This document shows, in pieces, positions 17,913 to 27,647 of a DNA stretch of 54,671 nt (the first letter of the stretch is position 1; each line of letters opens with the position of its first letter). The notes below the pieces were generated by a model, which saw nothing but the letters and a program-made list of their open reading frames with translations, ran no database searches and had not been told where the DNA came from. The translations under genes were made by a program, and so were the position numbers. Source of the DNA: Bacillus sp. V3B (GTDB taxonomy: Bacteria; Bacillota; Bacilli; Bacillales; Cytobacillaceae); contig NZ_JAETXM010000023.1 of the NCBI RefSeq assembly GCF_024494465.1, positions 1 through 54,671 on the forward strand. The letters are read 5' to 3'.

Positions 17913-19103
17913 TTATCTAAAAACTTTTTCAACAACCCTTTTACTTGATTCTCCTGACTCTAAATAACAAAATTTCTCAAAGAACTCCTCGAAGTTATCA
18001 GAAATTTGAGGATTAACTTGCTCTATTCGCAAAACCTCTGATATGCATTCTTCTGTTGTTTTCACAAGTGGACCAGGGGCCTTTTTTTCAAAATCAAAAT
18101 AAAAGCCTCTGAGCTTATCACGATACTCTTCAATATCGTAAACAAAGAAAATCATTGGTTTCCTCAGATTAGCAAAGTCAAAGAAAACAGAAGAATAATC
18201 CGTTATTAATAAATCTGAGATTAAATAAAGCTCTCTAATGTCTTCATGTTGAGAAACATTATAAGCAAAGCCTTCGTAAGCAGATATATCCATATTTTCA
18301 GCAATTAAATAATGCATTCTTAGCAAAACGATATAACCTTCACCTAAATATTTTCTCATTAAGCTTAAATCTAATTTTAAGTCAAACTTATATTTCCCTA
18401 CCTGATAAAACTCATTATCTCTCCATGTCGGTGCATATAAAATGACTTTTTTATCTTTGGGAATATTCATTTTGCTCTTTAGTTCTAGAATAGTTTCTTC
18501 TTTATTACTGTTATATAAAAAATCATTTCTTGGATAGCCTGACTCAATCATTTCTTTCTTGAAATCAAAAGCACGTCGAAAAATATCTGTTGAATATCGA
18601 TTAGGGGAAATTAAGTAATCCCAGCGACTAGATTCACTCAAGAAATTTTTTTTATACTTTTCTGTCGTTGTTCCTGGCATATGAACTTCATCCATATCAG
18701 CGGCAAGTTTTTTCAAGGGTGTTCCATGCCATGTTTGAACATAAGTTGTGCGGGCTGGTTTTGGAATCCAAGCTGGCATCCGACTATTAAATACCCAGTA
18801 TTTTGCACGAGCCATAATGAACAACCATTTTAATGAAAACCTTTTAAGAACTTCTACATCCTTTACCTGAAAAGATGACAGGTATCTTGGATCTACACTC
18901 CAATACATTTGATATTCTGAGTGATGTTCCTTTAAATACTCATAAATAGCCCTAGGGTTACAACTATATTGTTTACCTAGAAAACTTTCAAACACAATAA
19001 GTTTTTGGTCCGCCGGAAACAAACTGACGATTTTAAATAATAATGTATACGTTGTTTTTATAACACCTAAACGTCTTAATTTAGTAAGCATGTTCTTTAT
19101 CAT
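17913..19103 (-). CDS. CDP-glycerol glycerophosphotransferase, TagF-like
   Basis: This is a GT-B type polyol-phosphate transferase that should extend a poly(glycerol phosphate) chain from CDP-glycerol at the membrane. Motifs are WHGTPLKKLAADM near residue 143 (catalytic-region His), YPRNDFLYN near 203, ILYAPTWRDNEFY near 236, LLRMHY near 272 and TDYSSVFFDFANLRKPMIFF near 318. It matches the C-terminal half of the upstream 1106-aa protein, including the SCNPRAIYEYL/ADSPRNIYEEI block, so the two are paralogues. The open frame reaches a TTG at 19142 with no ribosome site. I use the ATG at 19103, which has GGGGAAGG at a long 15-base spacing, so the start is uncertain. It lies in an operon just after the double-domain gene. 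Confidence 0.88.
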   Translation of the reverse strand: MIKNMLTKLRRLGVIKTTYTLLFKIVSLFPADQKLIVFESFLGKQYSCNPRAIYEYLKEHHSEYQMYWSVDPRYLSSFQVKDVEVLKRFSLKWLFIMARAKYWVFNSRMPAWIPKPARTTYVQTWHGTPLKKLAADMDEVHMPGTTTEKYKKNFLSESSRWDYLISPNRYSTDIFRRAFDFKKEMIESGYPRNDFLYNSNKEETILELKSKMNIPKDKKVILYAPTWRDNEFYQVGKYKFDLKLDLSLMRKYLGEGYIVLLRMHYLIAENMDISAYEGFAYNVSQHEDIRELYLISDLLITDYSSVFFDFANLRKPMIFFVYDIEEYRDKLRGFYFDFEKKAPGPLVKTTEECISEVLRIEQVNPQISDNFEEFFEKFCYLESGESSKRVVEKVFR

Positions 19104-19151
19104 AGTGATATTTTTTAACCTTCCCCAATAATTGAATGACAAGTTGTAGAT

Positions 19152-22100
19152 TTAGTCAAAGAATTTATCAACTATCCTCTTCGAAGCATTTCCATCCTCT
19201 AAAGAACAGTATTTGTCTCTAAAATTTTTGTACTTATCTTTGTATTCAAATTGAATATCTCCAATATTTTTTACAGCTTTAATAATATCCTCTGTCTCAA
19301 ATAAAAACGGACCAGGCGCTTCTTGTTCAAAGTCCATATAAAATCCACGAATATCATTCTTATATTGTTCAAGGTCATAAGTGAAAAATAACAAGGGTTT
19401 TGCAGTATTAGCAAAATCGAACATAACCGAAGAATAATCTGTCATTAATATATCACTTAATAAATAAAGCTCTTGGATATCTGGATAGCTTGAAACATTA
19501 TAGACAAAGTCTTTAAGGTCATCAGGAATATTCAACTTGTTACTTATGACCACATGCATTCTCATTAAAAGAATATACTCGTTCCCAAGCTCTTGCTTCA
19601 TTTTATTCAAATCCATGTTTAAATGAAATTGAAACTTATTTTTCCCTGTTGTTTCATTATCTCTAAACGTAGGAGCATAAAGAATAATTTTTTTATCATC
19701 AGGAACTTTTATCTGCTTTTTAATACGTTGTATGATCTTAGTATGATCCTGATTATAAAAAATATCATTTCGGGGATAACCAACCTCCAAAATTTCCCCT
19801 TTATACTGAAAGGCACTTCTAAATGCTTTTGAAGCATACTCGCTTGGAGAAATTAAATAATCCCAGTTTTCTGTTGCACTATGCACCCTCTCTAAGTACG
19901 TTTCATCTCTACCTTGAATATTTTCAATATCAAATAGCATCTTTTTAAGAGGCGTTCCATGCCAAGTTTGAATATAGGTCGTTCCTTTCCGCTTCTGAAT
20001 ATAAGTAGGAAAGTTTTGATTGTTGATCCAATACCTAGCTCTCGCTAAATAATAATAATACTGCGGACTCAGTCTTTTAATTTTTTTCGTTTTTGGGTCA
20101 TTAAATCTAATATTTTTATTCGTTACCCAAACCATTTTATAAGGAAGCTTTCTTTCAACTATCTCTTCGTAAATGTTTCGTGGACTATCTGCATATTGTT
20201 TTCCAACTCCGCTTTCAAATAAAATGAGGTTTTTATCAACCGGCAAGACCACCTTAGCCACTTTATAGAATGTCTTCATACTTGGAAAATACCACTTACT
20301 CTTTCTGTATCGATTAAAAAGAGCCCTTAGTAAATCATTTTCCAGAAGTTTAACATACCACTTTTTACCTTCGTAGCCCTCAATAGCCTCAGAAATCCTT
20401 TCAGACGATTTCTGATCTCTATGCATTAAAAATTTATCAGATTTCTTTTTATTCTCATCAGATGCTTTAAAGTCTAATTCGACATAATGCTTAATTTTCA
20501 ACAATAATTGTTCGGCATCATAAACAATATCTCCTGGCAAATCATTATCCAAATCGAGATGAGAAGGTCGTTTACCTATAAATCGTTCTCTGTCAAATTG
20601 ATAATAGATAACCGGTTTATATAGGAAACTGAAATCAAAAGCTACACTAGAGTAGTCTGTTACCATTAAAGCACTTTCTTTAAGAAGATCTTGAACATCT
20701 ACTTCACCTTGATTTATAACTCGAACTGGAGTACCTTCGAAATAAGGAGTGAACTTTTGCATATTTGGATGGAGACAAAGAACGATATCTAAATGATTTT
20801 CTTGAGCTATAGCATGGAGCTCCGGATGATATACGAGATCTTTATATCTTTGAAAATATTCACTATCTATGAAAGCCTCATCTGTCGTAATCCAGTCTCT
20901 CCATGTCGGGATAATTAATAATTGTCTTTTCAAACTTACATCCTTTGAAAATAAACGATCAAATCGGGATAATCCTGTAATGAATACATCTTTAGGATCG
21001 TATCCAAAATCATTTACAATCATTTCCTTCTCAAATTTAGAACTGACAAGAAACATATCAGTTTCAAATCCAGGTGCTGACTTACCATAATTGGCAATCA
21101 TATTTTTAGTACCCATGATTCCATGCTGAAGAAAAACTTTGATTCCTTTTGCAGCCTTCCTAAATCGCCTTGTCCGGACCGGATATAAATAATCTGGATG
21201 ATGTGACCCTATAATTCTCTTGGCTATCAAAGCGTGCAGAATATGCTCTTTTGACTTAAAAATCAAAACATTTCCAAGCGGTTCAACATTTTCTCGTTCT
21301 GGAGAATTCTCTTCAATTACATAGTAAACATTTTTTTCAGGATGATGTTCTCTCATATATTTAAAGAAGTGATATCCGGTGTCTTGAGCTTTATAAGGTC
21401 GTTCACCAACAAGCCAAATGTCTTTATTCCTCCCAAGGAAACGATGAAACCAGGCAAATTTTAATTTCCTTTGTAAGAAGTCAAACGTTTCCTTGTTGAA
21501 CTCGAATACTTCCAAAGACAAGTTTGATCCTTTGAAAGTATAATACGGAGTCACAATAGATGCTTTTTCCTTAAAAATAGAATAAGCTTCCTTTAGGAAA
21601 TACCTAGCTCGAAAAGTTGGTCTCCCTATCCGTATATATTGTTCTTCACTGCGGTCGTGAAATTTAATTTTCAAAAATAAATCATATACATCCTCTTTTA
21701 GATTCTCTCCACTTGAAATAGTATTAAAATTAACAGTTGAGGAGTAATAATAGCGATTGAATCCATATTTTAATTCTGTTTCTTCCCTATTCCATATAAA
21801 AGATACGTCCTCATTTAATTCCTTTTCACTATTTCTTCCTTTTAGAACGAGCTTACCTTCTTCTATTTTTGAACCTTTTGTAAATAGTTTCCCTTCAATA
21901 GTTAAGGAATGGGTTGACCCTTTAAGCCGATCAACTTGTAATTTCGTTTGTAATTTTGGCTCTTTGTTAAATAGCATTGAAAGATTACCTTTTTCTGTTA
22001 AATAACATATTCCATAAGCCATATCGTTATGTACAATCTGTATTCCCTCTATACTGGTTTTTTGAAAACGGCCTAAACGAATTAGATATTCAGCCGTTCT

Positions 22101-22472
22101 CTTAGAATTTTCACTAATAAAATCGGCTTTTTCTTTTAACTTTTCTATTGAATTGTCACTCAAATTTTCAGTAGGTACACGTAATTTAATGTACCAATCA
22201 AAATTCTCATCATCTAATAGGGTTACCTTTTGAAATAGATGATTCACATTTACCTTAAATTCAAACTTATTCCCCACACGTAAATTGGACGAAACAAATA
22301 TATCTGTCCCTGTATGACGGGATTTCAACCAAAGCTCTCTTACTTCATAATAATCCTTTGAAAGAGAACCACTAATTGTGAGTAACTCTTCACGTTGAAA
22401 GATAATTAAATTTTCCTTTAAAGTCTTCGTAACTTTTTTTTTGCGTTTTATTATTTTTTTTAAAACCATCAT
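19152..22472 (-). CDS. Teichoic acid polymerase with two tandem glycerophosphotransferase domains
   Basis: This 1106-aa protein is about twice the usual TagF length. Residues 1-290 form a beta-rich region without a transferase motif, resembling the linker/adaptor domains of Tar enzymes. The first Glyphos_transf domain (about 310-650) has LQHGIMGTKNMIANYG near 450, LIIPTWRDW near 515, LHPNMQKF near 577 and TDYSSVAFDFSFLYKP near 618. The second domain (about 710-1100) has WHGTPLKKMLFDI near 833, ILYAPTFRDN near 930, LLMRMH near 966 and TDYSSVMFDFANTAKP near 1011. Both keep the catalytic-region His and TDYSS motif, but the first has QHG where TagF-type domains have WHG. The halves may use different acceptors (priming then elongation) or different polyols. 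It is first in the operon, with the TagF-like gene following. Confidence 0.88.
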   Translation of the reverse strand: MMVLKKIIKRKKKVTKTLKENLIIFQREELLTISGSLSKDYYEVRELWLKSRHTGTDIFVSSNLRVGNKFEFKVNVNHLFQKVTLLDDENFDWYIKLRVPTENLSDNSIEKLKEKADFISENSKRTAEYLIRLGRFQKTSIEGIQIVHNDMAYGICYLTEKGNLSMLFNKEPKLQTKLQVDRLKGSTHSLTIEGKLFTKGSKIEEGKLVLKGRNSEKELNEDVSFIWNREETELKYGFNRYYYSSTVNFNTISSGENLKEDVYDLFLKIKFHDRSEEQYIRIGRPTFRARYFLKEAYSIFKEKASIVTPYYTFKGSNLSLEVFEFNKETFDFLQRKLKFAWFHRFLGRNKDIWLVGERPYKAQDTGYHFFKYMREHHPEKNVYYVIEENSPERENVEPLGNVLIFKSKEHILHALIAKRIIGSHHPDYLYPVRTRRFRKAAKGIKVFLQHGIMGTKNMIANYGKSAPGFETDMFLVSSKFEKEMIVNDFGYDPKDVFITGLSRFDRLFSKDVSLKRQLLIIPTWRDWITTDEAFIDSEYFQRYKDLVYHPELHAIAQENHLDIVLCLHPNMQKFTPYFEGTPVRVINQGEVDVQDLLKESALMVTDYSSVAFDFSFLYKPVIYYQFDRERFIGKRPSHLDLDNDLPGDIVYDAEQLLLKIKHYVELDFKASDENKKKSDKFLMHRDQKSSERISEAIEGYEGKKWYVKLLENDLLRALFNRYRKSKWYFPSMKTFYKVAKVVLPVDKNLILFESGVGKQYADSPRNIYEEIVERKLPYKMVWVTNKNIRFNDPKTKKIKRLSPQYYYYLARARYWINNQNFPTYIQKRKGTTYIQTWHGTPLKKMLFDIENIQGRDETYLERVHSATENWDYLISPSEYASKAFRSAFQYKGEILEVGYPRNDIFYNQDHTKIIQRIKKQIKVPDDKKIILYAPTFRDNETTGKNKFQFHLNMDLNKMKQELGNEYILLMRMHVVISNKLNIPDDLKDFVYNVSSYPDIQELYLLSDILMTDYSSVMFDFANTAKPLLFFTYDLEQYKNDIRGFYMDFEQEAPGPFLFETEDIIKAVKNIGDIQFEYKDKYKNFRDKYCSLEDGNASKRIVDKFFD

Positions 22473-22910
22473 TCAATCACCAATCAATTCTATATTTAAG
22501 TCTTTTTAAGTAATAATCTAATGATAAAACTTTTTATACTATACTACAATAAATCCATTAAACGTAAAATTACATTAGCTTATCTTTTTCTATAATCATA
22601 CTTACTATGTAATATTATTTTAATGTTTTTATCATTAATTACTCAAAAAATCCTATTACTTGAAATAAAATTAACTAAAAATAAATTTATTCATTTAAAA
22701 TGTAACGCCTATGTATATTTATACTGTATTTTGACATCTATTAGTAATTTAATTATAAACTTTTCTATTTTTTATCTCATTCTAGACTAATTTAAAATTG
22801 TTAACAACATGCATTAATGAAAGGGTCGATATAAAAAATTAATCAATTATGGTACATTTGATTTGTTCCATTGGGTTAGATAAACTTTTTAAGGTTATGG
22901 AGTGATATAT
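22473..22910. other. AT-rich divergent intergenic region
   Basis: About 430 bases of very AT-rich DNA between the double-domain polymerase and the TarS-like gene. It must hold both promoters, but I see no hexamer pair with good spacing and no ORF, hairpin or long repeat. Confidence 0.5.
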
Positions 22911-24455
22911 ATGGATAAACATTTATCTGAAAAGGCACTAAAAATATTAAAAAATAAAGATACTATAGTTTTAAATAATCCTAAATCTCTTAAAAATAAG
23001 ATTTTCAAAAAAGAAAGAAAAGTCTCAGTTGTTATAGCCGCATATAACGCAGCTTCCTATATTCAGAATTGCATTGATTCTGTATTAAATCAAACTCTAC
23101 ATTTTGAGCTAATTGAATTGATAGTAATAGACGATCACTCTAATGATGACACTGCAAATATCATATTGAATTACGCTAAAATGCACTCTAACATTACAGT
23201 CGTCCTACTTAAGGAAAACACTGGTACAGCTGCAATGCCCAGAAATATAGGAATTGAATTGACAACTACTGAAAAAATCATATTTTTAGACTCAGATGAC
23301 TGGCTTGCAGAGAACGCACTATCAACCCTTGTTTCTACCATGGATGAAACAGAAGATGATTTTGTTGTAGGTAAGACAGTGAAAGTAGAAGATAAAGGAG
23401 AAAGTATTCTCGCAGAGTTTGTCTCATATAAAGTAAGAAAACATGTGTCTCCATTTGATATTCCATATCTATTCTATCATATGGGTCCACAATCAAAATT
23501 AATGAGAACATCTATTTTGAAGGAAAATAATATTCGTTTTCCCGAAATGAAATTCGGGGAAGATAAGTATTTTCTATTTAATGTATTATCGAAGTGTTCT
23601 AAAGTAACAACTATAAAAGATCCTATTTGTTATTTAAATCGGTTGTCTACTAATAATTCTTCATTAACTAAGACCACAGAAGTATTAGACAAAAGGGCAG
23701 CCGATATGATGATTTTAAAGTATATACTCGACAAACAAGTACCTCTTGAGCAGGAAAAAGTCTTTATGAAACGTTTAGTTGAATATGATCTAGTTAAAAC
23801 ATGTGATAGCTTTGTTTTCGTAAAAAGCAAGGAAAAACTCAAGTTCATAGAAATCATTAGGGAAGCACTCTATCGTCTTAAAGGTCGATCTTATGATATC
23901 ATTGAAATGTTCGATACACCACTTTATAAAGTTGCCGCAAGACTGATTGAGTCAAAAAGAGATCAAGACTTTATAGAATTATTCCAATGGTACAAATTAG
24001 AGAAAAATAAACATATTATTATTCAGAATGGTATCGCTTATTATAAAGTTACACCATTTAGTGATGACGACCCTTTTAAATTAATTCCTATAGACCTATT
24101 CGTAAGATCAAAGGATTCTTATGTTGAAGATAATCATTATGTTCAAACATTTGAAATCTATGGGGAATGTATAACAAAAGTGGAATATGTTTTGATAAGA
24201 GATAGACATCAATTAGCTAATGAAATAGAGATTCCTTTAAAAATCAATGGGAATGTTGGCGAATTCCGTGTAAATTATAACGAGTTAAATCGGTTAGATA
24301 ATTCTTTATTTAGTGTTTTTGTACGATATGACGGTTTTCGATTGGCGAATATTAGAAGAATGCTAGAAAATCAAGTAACTTATGACAATAGAAATTTTGT
24401 ATTTTATACTACAAAGGTTGGCAACGTAGGGCTTTCTCTCAAAGAAAAAGAATAA
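22911..24455 (+). CDS. GT2 glycosyltransferase resembling TarS-type teichoic acid glycosyltransferases
   Basis: The protein is 514 aa. An N-terminal GT-A domain (about 30-260) has VSVVIAAYNAASYI, the UDP-binding IDDHSNDDT, the GTAAMPRNIG loop, the DSDDW metal/nucleotide motif near 128 and KLMRTSILKENNIRFPEM near 197 followed by GEDKYF. The second half resembles the linker and beta-rich C-terminal part of S. aureus TarS, which adds beta-GlcNAc to poly(ribitol phosphate) teichoic acid; I base this on the order and form of these motifs recalled from TarS, not on an alignment. The frame opens at a GTG (22902), but GGAG sits 8 bases before the ATG at 22911. It is divergent from the polymerase operon. 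The sugar and the polymer are inferred. Confidence 0.78.
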   Translation: MDKHLSEKALKILKNKDTIVLNNPKSLKNKIFKKERKVSVVIAAYNAASYIQNCIDSVLNQTLHFELIELIVIDDHSNDDTANIILNYAKMHSNITVVLLKENTGTAAMPRNIGIELTTTEKIIFLDSDDWLAENALSTLVSTMDETEDDFVVGKTVKVEDKGESILAEFVSYKVRKHVSPFDIPYLFYHMGPQSKLMRTSILKENNIRFPEMKFGEDKYFLFNVLSKCSKVTTIKDPICYLNRLSTNNSSLTKTTEVLDKRAADMMILKYILDKQVPLEQEKVFMKRLVEYDLVKTCDSFVFVKSKEKLKFIEIIREALYRLKGRSYDIIEMFDTPLYKVAARLIESKRDQDFIELFQWYKLEKNKHIIIQNGIAYYKVTPFSDDDPFKLIPIDLFVRSKDSYVEDNHYVQTFEIYGECITKVEYVLIRDRHQLANEIEIPLKINGNVGEFRVNYNELNRLDNSLFSVFVRYDGFRLANIRRMLENQVTYDNRNFVFYTTKVGNVGLSLKEKE

Positions 24456-24456
24456 T

Positions 24457-24502
24457 AAAAAAGGAAGGTGCTCAAAAAACATTTTTTGCACCTTCCTTTT
24501 TT
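24457..24502. terminator. Bidirectional rho-independent terminator
   Basis: A 15-bp stem (AAAAAAGGAAGGTGC with its complement) whose inner part can pair further through A6/T6. It separates the convergent TarS-like gene and tagH, with T-runs on both strands. Confidence 0.92.
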
Positions 24503-24532
24503 CAATTAATAGGGATTTTGAACAAAGTTTAT

Positions 24533-25354
24533 TCATGATGATAAGGTGAATTTTTTTCCTTTTCCTTTTCCACTTTGCCTTTCCATTGCTTCTTGACGAA
24601 ACTGCCTTTTCTCTTCTAAAGACATTGCTTTATATTTCTTTAAAAACTGTTCATATTTAGGCATAACTTCCTCTATTAACCCATAATCTTTTACTTCACC
24701 ATATTCCAACCATAACGCTTTTTCACAGAACTTCTTCATTTGACCAATCGAATGACTAATAAAAAAGATGGTCTTACCCTTTTCTTTAAATTCATTCATT
24801 TTATCCAAACATTTATCCGCAAAGATTCGATCACCCACTGACAAAGCTTCATCAATAACAAGAATATCTGGATCAATATTTACTGAAATAGCAAAACCCA
24901 GTCTTGACTTCATACCGCTTGAATAAGATTTTACTGGTTGATCAATAAAAATGCCAATATCAGCAAAATCTATAATTTCCGGTTCAAGCTTCCGAATTTC
25001 AGATTTACTAAAGCCTAACATTAAACACTTCAGTTCAATGTTTTCACGACCAGTTAATTGATTATTTAAACCGGCATTAACAGCAATCAATGCTGTTTTT
25101 CCATTAATTTCAAATGTCCCTGATGTTGGGGGGATAATTCCAGCAATAATATTGGATAAAGTAGACTTCCCTGACCCATTAACCCCAATAAATCCAATAA
25201 CATCCCCTTTATTCGCTTCGAAACTTATATTTTGAATCGCATAAAAATCTTCACCATAACTTTTAGGAGAGATAATATCCAAAAGTTTTTCCTTCGTCCC
25301 CTTATATATCTTATATTGTTTGCTTACATTTTTTAAACTTACTGATTGAGTCAT
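24533..25354 (-). CDS. tagH: Teichoic acid export ABC transporter ATP-binding subunit
   Basis: TagH powers export of completed wall teichoic acid across the membrane with the TagG permease. ABC motifs are all present: Walker A GVNGSGKSTLSN near residue 60, the signature SYSSGMKSRLGFA near 141, Walker B DILVIDEALSVGD near 162 and the switch FFISHS near 198. The short form (about 273 aa) lacks the SH3-like C-terminal extension of B. subtilis TagH and ends in a Lys-rich tail. The frame starts at a GTG (25363), but the ATG at 25354 is better placed after GGGA. It follows tagG by 15 bases, as one operon. Confidence 0.92.
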   Translation of the reverse strand: MTQSVSLKNVSKQYKIYKGTKEKLLDIISPKSYGEDFYAIQNISFEANKGDVIGFIGVNGSGKSTLSNIIAGIIPPTSGTFEINGKTALIAVNAGLNNQLTGRENIELKCLMLGFSKSEIRKLEPEIIDFADIGIFIDQPVKSYSSGMKSRLGFAISVNIDPDILVIDEALSVGDRIFADKCLDKMNEFKEKGKTIFFISHSIGQMKKFCEKALWLEYGEVKDYGLIEEVMPKYEQFLKKYKAMSLEEKRQFRQEAMERQSGKGKGKKFTLSS

Positions 25355-25369
25355 TATCTTCACGTCCCA

Positions 25370-26200
25370 TTACAAAAAGTCTACAAAACGATCCCTAAAT
25401 TTCACATGTAAAACAGAACCGATAACTAGTAACAGTAAAGTTATCCCCCAAAAATAGAGTGTATATTCCCAGTGCTCAATTGGATACCAGGATAGCCCTA
25501 ATATAGAAGCACGGTACCCTTCAGCTAAATAATAGAAAGGATTTAACTTCATTATAGTATGAATAATAGTGGGTTCAATATGGTAGGGAGGCCATAAAAA
25601 AGGTGATAAATAAATTAATATTCGAACCAATGACTGAACTAACATTTGAAAATCCCGTACAATTGTTGATAAAGTTGATGTAATTAATGATAGTACAACT
25701 AAAAAGACAACCGTTGATAGAATAAAATAAAGTAATTGAATATAATGTATGTTAATCGGATAACCAAGAAACTGAAAAATCACAAGAACAACCACAAGCA
25801 GCATTAAATGCTGATACAACTTCGAAAAAATCACATAAGTTGGAATCACACTCATGGGAAAACTCATTTTCGAAACCATCTTAATACGAGTATAAATAGA
25901 TTTTGAGCCCTGTGTAATGGATTGGTTAATAAAAAACCAAACAACCATCCCTGAAAGCATCCATGGAAAATAAGGTATTAATTCTCCATTTAACTCAATA
26001 TCCCCTCGACCAGTACTACTAAATATTCCAAAACCAAATACAAACCAATAGATTGAAATTTGAATCATAGGATTAATGATTTCCCATAGGATCCCTAGAT
26101 AGTTGTTGCTGTTAGCACTTTTCATTTCATAAACAGACAAACGTCTAACTAAGTAAAAGTTATTAATTTGTTCCTTTATAACTGTGATGACAGAACTCAT
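25370..26200 (-). CDS. tagG: Teichoic acid export ABC transporter permease
   Basis: This ABC-2 type permease (276 aa, six hydrophobic helices) forms the membrane channel of the TagGH exporter. Family features are the N-terminal amphipathic start before YLGILWEIINPMIQISIYW near residue 33 and LSPFLWPPYHI near 194, a region linked to substrate gating. AGGAAGG sits 8 bases before the ATG. It is followed directly by tagH and preceded by a SigA-like promoter. Identity as TagG rather than another polysaccharide permease rests on the pairing with tagH and the surrounding WTA genes. Confidence 0.9.
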   Translation of the reverse strand: MSSVITVIKEQINNFYLVRRLSVYEMKSANSNNYLGILWEIINPMIQISIYWFVFGFGIFSSTGRGDIELNGELIPYFPWMLSGMVVWFFINQSITQGSKSIYTRIKMVSKMSFPMSVIPTYVIFSKLYQHLMLLVVVLVIFQFLGYPINIHYIQLLYFILSTVVFLVVLSLITSTLSTIVRDFQMLVQSLVRILIYLSPFLWPPYHIEPTIIHTIMKLNPFYYLAEGYRASILGLSWYPIEHWEYTLYFWGITLLLLVIGSVLHVKFRDRFVDFL

Positions 26201-26229
26201 GTGATAGTCCTTCCTACGTTTGTTTTATA

Positions 26230-26258
26230 ATTTTAATAATTATATATCTCTCGCTCAA
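26230..26258 (-). promoter_or_regulatory. SigA-type promoter for tagGH
   Basis: On the minus strand TTGAGC (26253-26258) and TAAAAT (26230-26235) are 17 bases apart, placing the start of transcription about 25 bases before the tagG ATG. Confidence 0.6.
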
Positions 26259-26632
26259 AGAAATATGGTGTAACAACTCAACTCATTATCTATAATTCGG
26301 AGCGGCCGTATACAGATGTTAGTTTATATTTAATACCCTATCTGAATAAGTATTTTATCATTTTAAAGCTATAATAAAAAGGGCTTGTGATATTATTATT
26401 CAATCACCTTACCTGAAAGATTCAATACTCAGGTTATGAATAAAAAGAAAAGTATTATACCAATTTACATTATATACATAAAAAATGAAATAAGCTTATG
26501 GGGGTACACTAATATAAAATTAATCCTATATTTGTTAAAAACAAATAGACAAAAAGCACTATGTTTTGACAAGAAATTCTATTATAATGATGGAATGTGA
26601 TATTTTATTATATATCAAGAAGGGATACGATC
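26259..26632. other. Divergent intergenic region between tagG and the LCP gene
   Basis: About 370 bases with no gene. The LCP promoter should be here. A TTGACA (26566-26571) and a TATAAT (26583-26588) are present, but only 11 bases apart, so they cannot act as one SigA promoter. Confidence 0.4.
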
Positions 26633-27568
26633 ATGCGTAAAGATAGAAAACAAAAAAAAGGCAAGCGATGGCTGAAGGTCACTGGAATCATACTCCTACT
26701 TTTAGTCATTGGTGCTGGAACATATGCATTTACCGTTTATAAATCCTTAACCAATGCAGTAGATACGATGCATCAACCGATTGAACGAGAGAAATCTGAC
26801 AAACGACCTGAAGAAATTACATTAACGAATAAAGAACCATTTTCCGTTTTAATGTTAGGTGTTGACGAACGTGCAGGAGATAGAGGACGCTCGGATACGA
26901 TGATTGTTCTGACTGTGAACCCTAATCAGAACTCAATCAAAATGCTCAGTATTCCACGCGATACAAGAACCGATATCATTGGTCGTGATACAGTCGATAA
27001 GATCAACCATGCTTATGCGTTTGGTGGAGAAGAAATGTCGATGGCAACGGTTGAGAATCTGTTAGATATTCCGATTGATTATTATATTAAAGTCAATATG
27101 GAAGGATTTAAAGACGTCGTTGATGCGGTTGGTGGCATTCAAGTAAATAATAATCTTGAATTCACCCAAGAAGGATACCGGTTTACTAAAGGTCAAATTA
27201 ATTTAAATGGGGACCAAGCTCTATCTTTTGTCAGAATGCGCTATGAAGATCCTAACGGTGATTTTGGTCGTCAGGAACGACAACGTCAAGTGATCCAAGG
27301 AGTTATTAAAAGAGGAGCAAGCTTCAGTTCTCTAACTAATTTTGGAAATATCTTTGACGCATTAGGGAAAAATGTTCGAACAAACGTTACATTTGATGAA
27401 ATGTTAGATATTCAGAAGAACTATAAAACCGCTGCCGGGAGCATTGATCAGTTACAAATGACAGGTCAAGGAACGAAAATAAGTGGAATTTATTATTTAA
27501 TGGTTCCTAATGAGCAAATACAAAGTATTCAAAGCGAACTAAAAACTCACTTAGAAATTGAAGAATAA
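26633..27568 (+). CDS. LytR-CpsA-Psr family wall-polymer ligase (TagU type)
   Basis: LCP proteins transfer teichoic acid or capsule from its lipid carrier onto peptidoglycan at the outer membrane face. The protein (311 aa) has a basic N-terminus, one transmembrane helix (about 15-35) and an extracellular LCP domain. Conserved features are VLMLGVDERAGDRGRSDTM near residue 74 and IPRDTRTDI near 105, holding the Arg/Asp residues that bind the pyrophosphate, KINHAYAFGG near 124 and FVRMRYEDPNGDFGRQERQR near 202. The frame opens at a GTG (26597), but AAGGG sits 8 bases before the ATG at 26633. Its position divergent from tagGH makes WTA attachment the most likely role. Confidence 0.92.
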   Translation: MRKDRKQKKGKRWLKVTGIILLLLVIGAGTYAFTVYKSLTNAVDTMHQPIEREKSDKRPEEITLTNKEPFSVLMLGVDERAGDRGRSDTMIVLTVNPNQNSIKMLSIPRDTRTDIIGRDTVDKINHAYAFGGEEMSMATVENLLDIPIDYYIKVNMEGFKDVVDAVGGIQVNNNLEFTQEGYRFTKGQINLNGDQALSFVRMRYEDPNGDFGRQERQRQVIQGVIKRGASFSSLTNFGNIFDALGKNVRTNVTFDEMLDIQKNYKTAAGSIDQLQMTGQGTKISGIYYLMVPNEQIQSIQSELKTHLEIEE

Positions 27569-27570
27569 CG

Positions 27571-27611
27571 AAAAAGACTGAAGAGGTTAGATTTACTTCT
27601 TCAGTCTTTTT
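27571..27611 (+). terminator. Rho-independent terminator of the LCP gene
   Basis: A 14-bp stem (AAAAAGACTGAAGA with its complement) and 13-base loop start 2 bases after the stop codon and end in T5. The A5 on the other side makes it potentially bidirectional. Confidence 0.88.
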
Positions 27612-27616
27612 CTTAA

Positions 27617-27647
27617 GCTCTTTTCGTAAACTTTGTGGCTTTTCATA
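27617..27647 (+). repeat. 31-base dispersed repeat, copy 1
   Basis: It reads GCTCTTTTCGTAAACTTTGT followed by GGCTTTTCATA. The same sequence, differing at two positions, occurs in inverted orientation at 53399-53429. It lies just after a terminator. Confidence 0.7.

Noticed and set aside
26566-26588. TTGACA plus TATAAT as a promoter for the LCP gene
   Set aside because: Only 11 bases apart, too close for one SigA promoter; neither pairs well with another hexamer.
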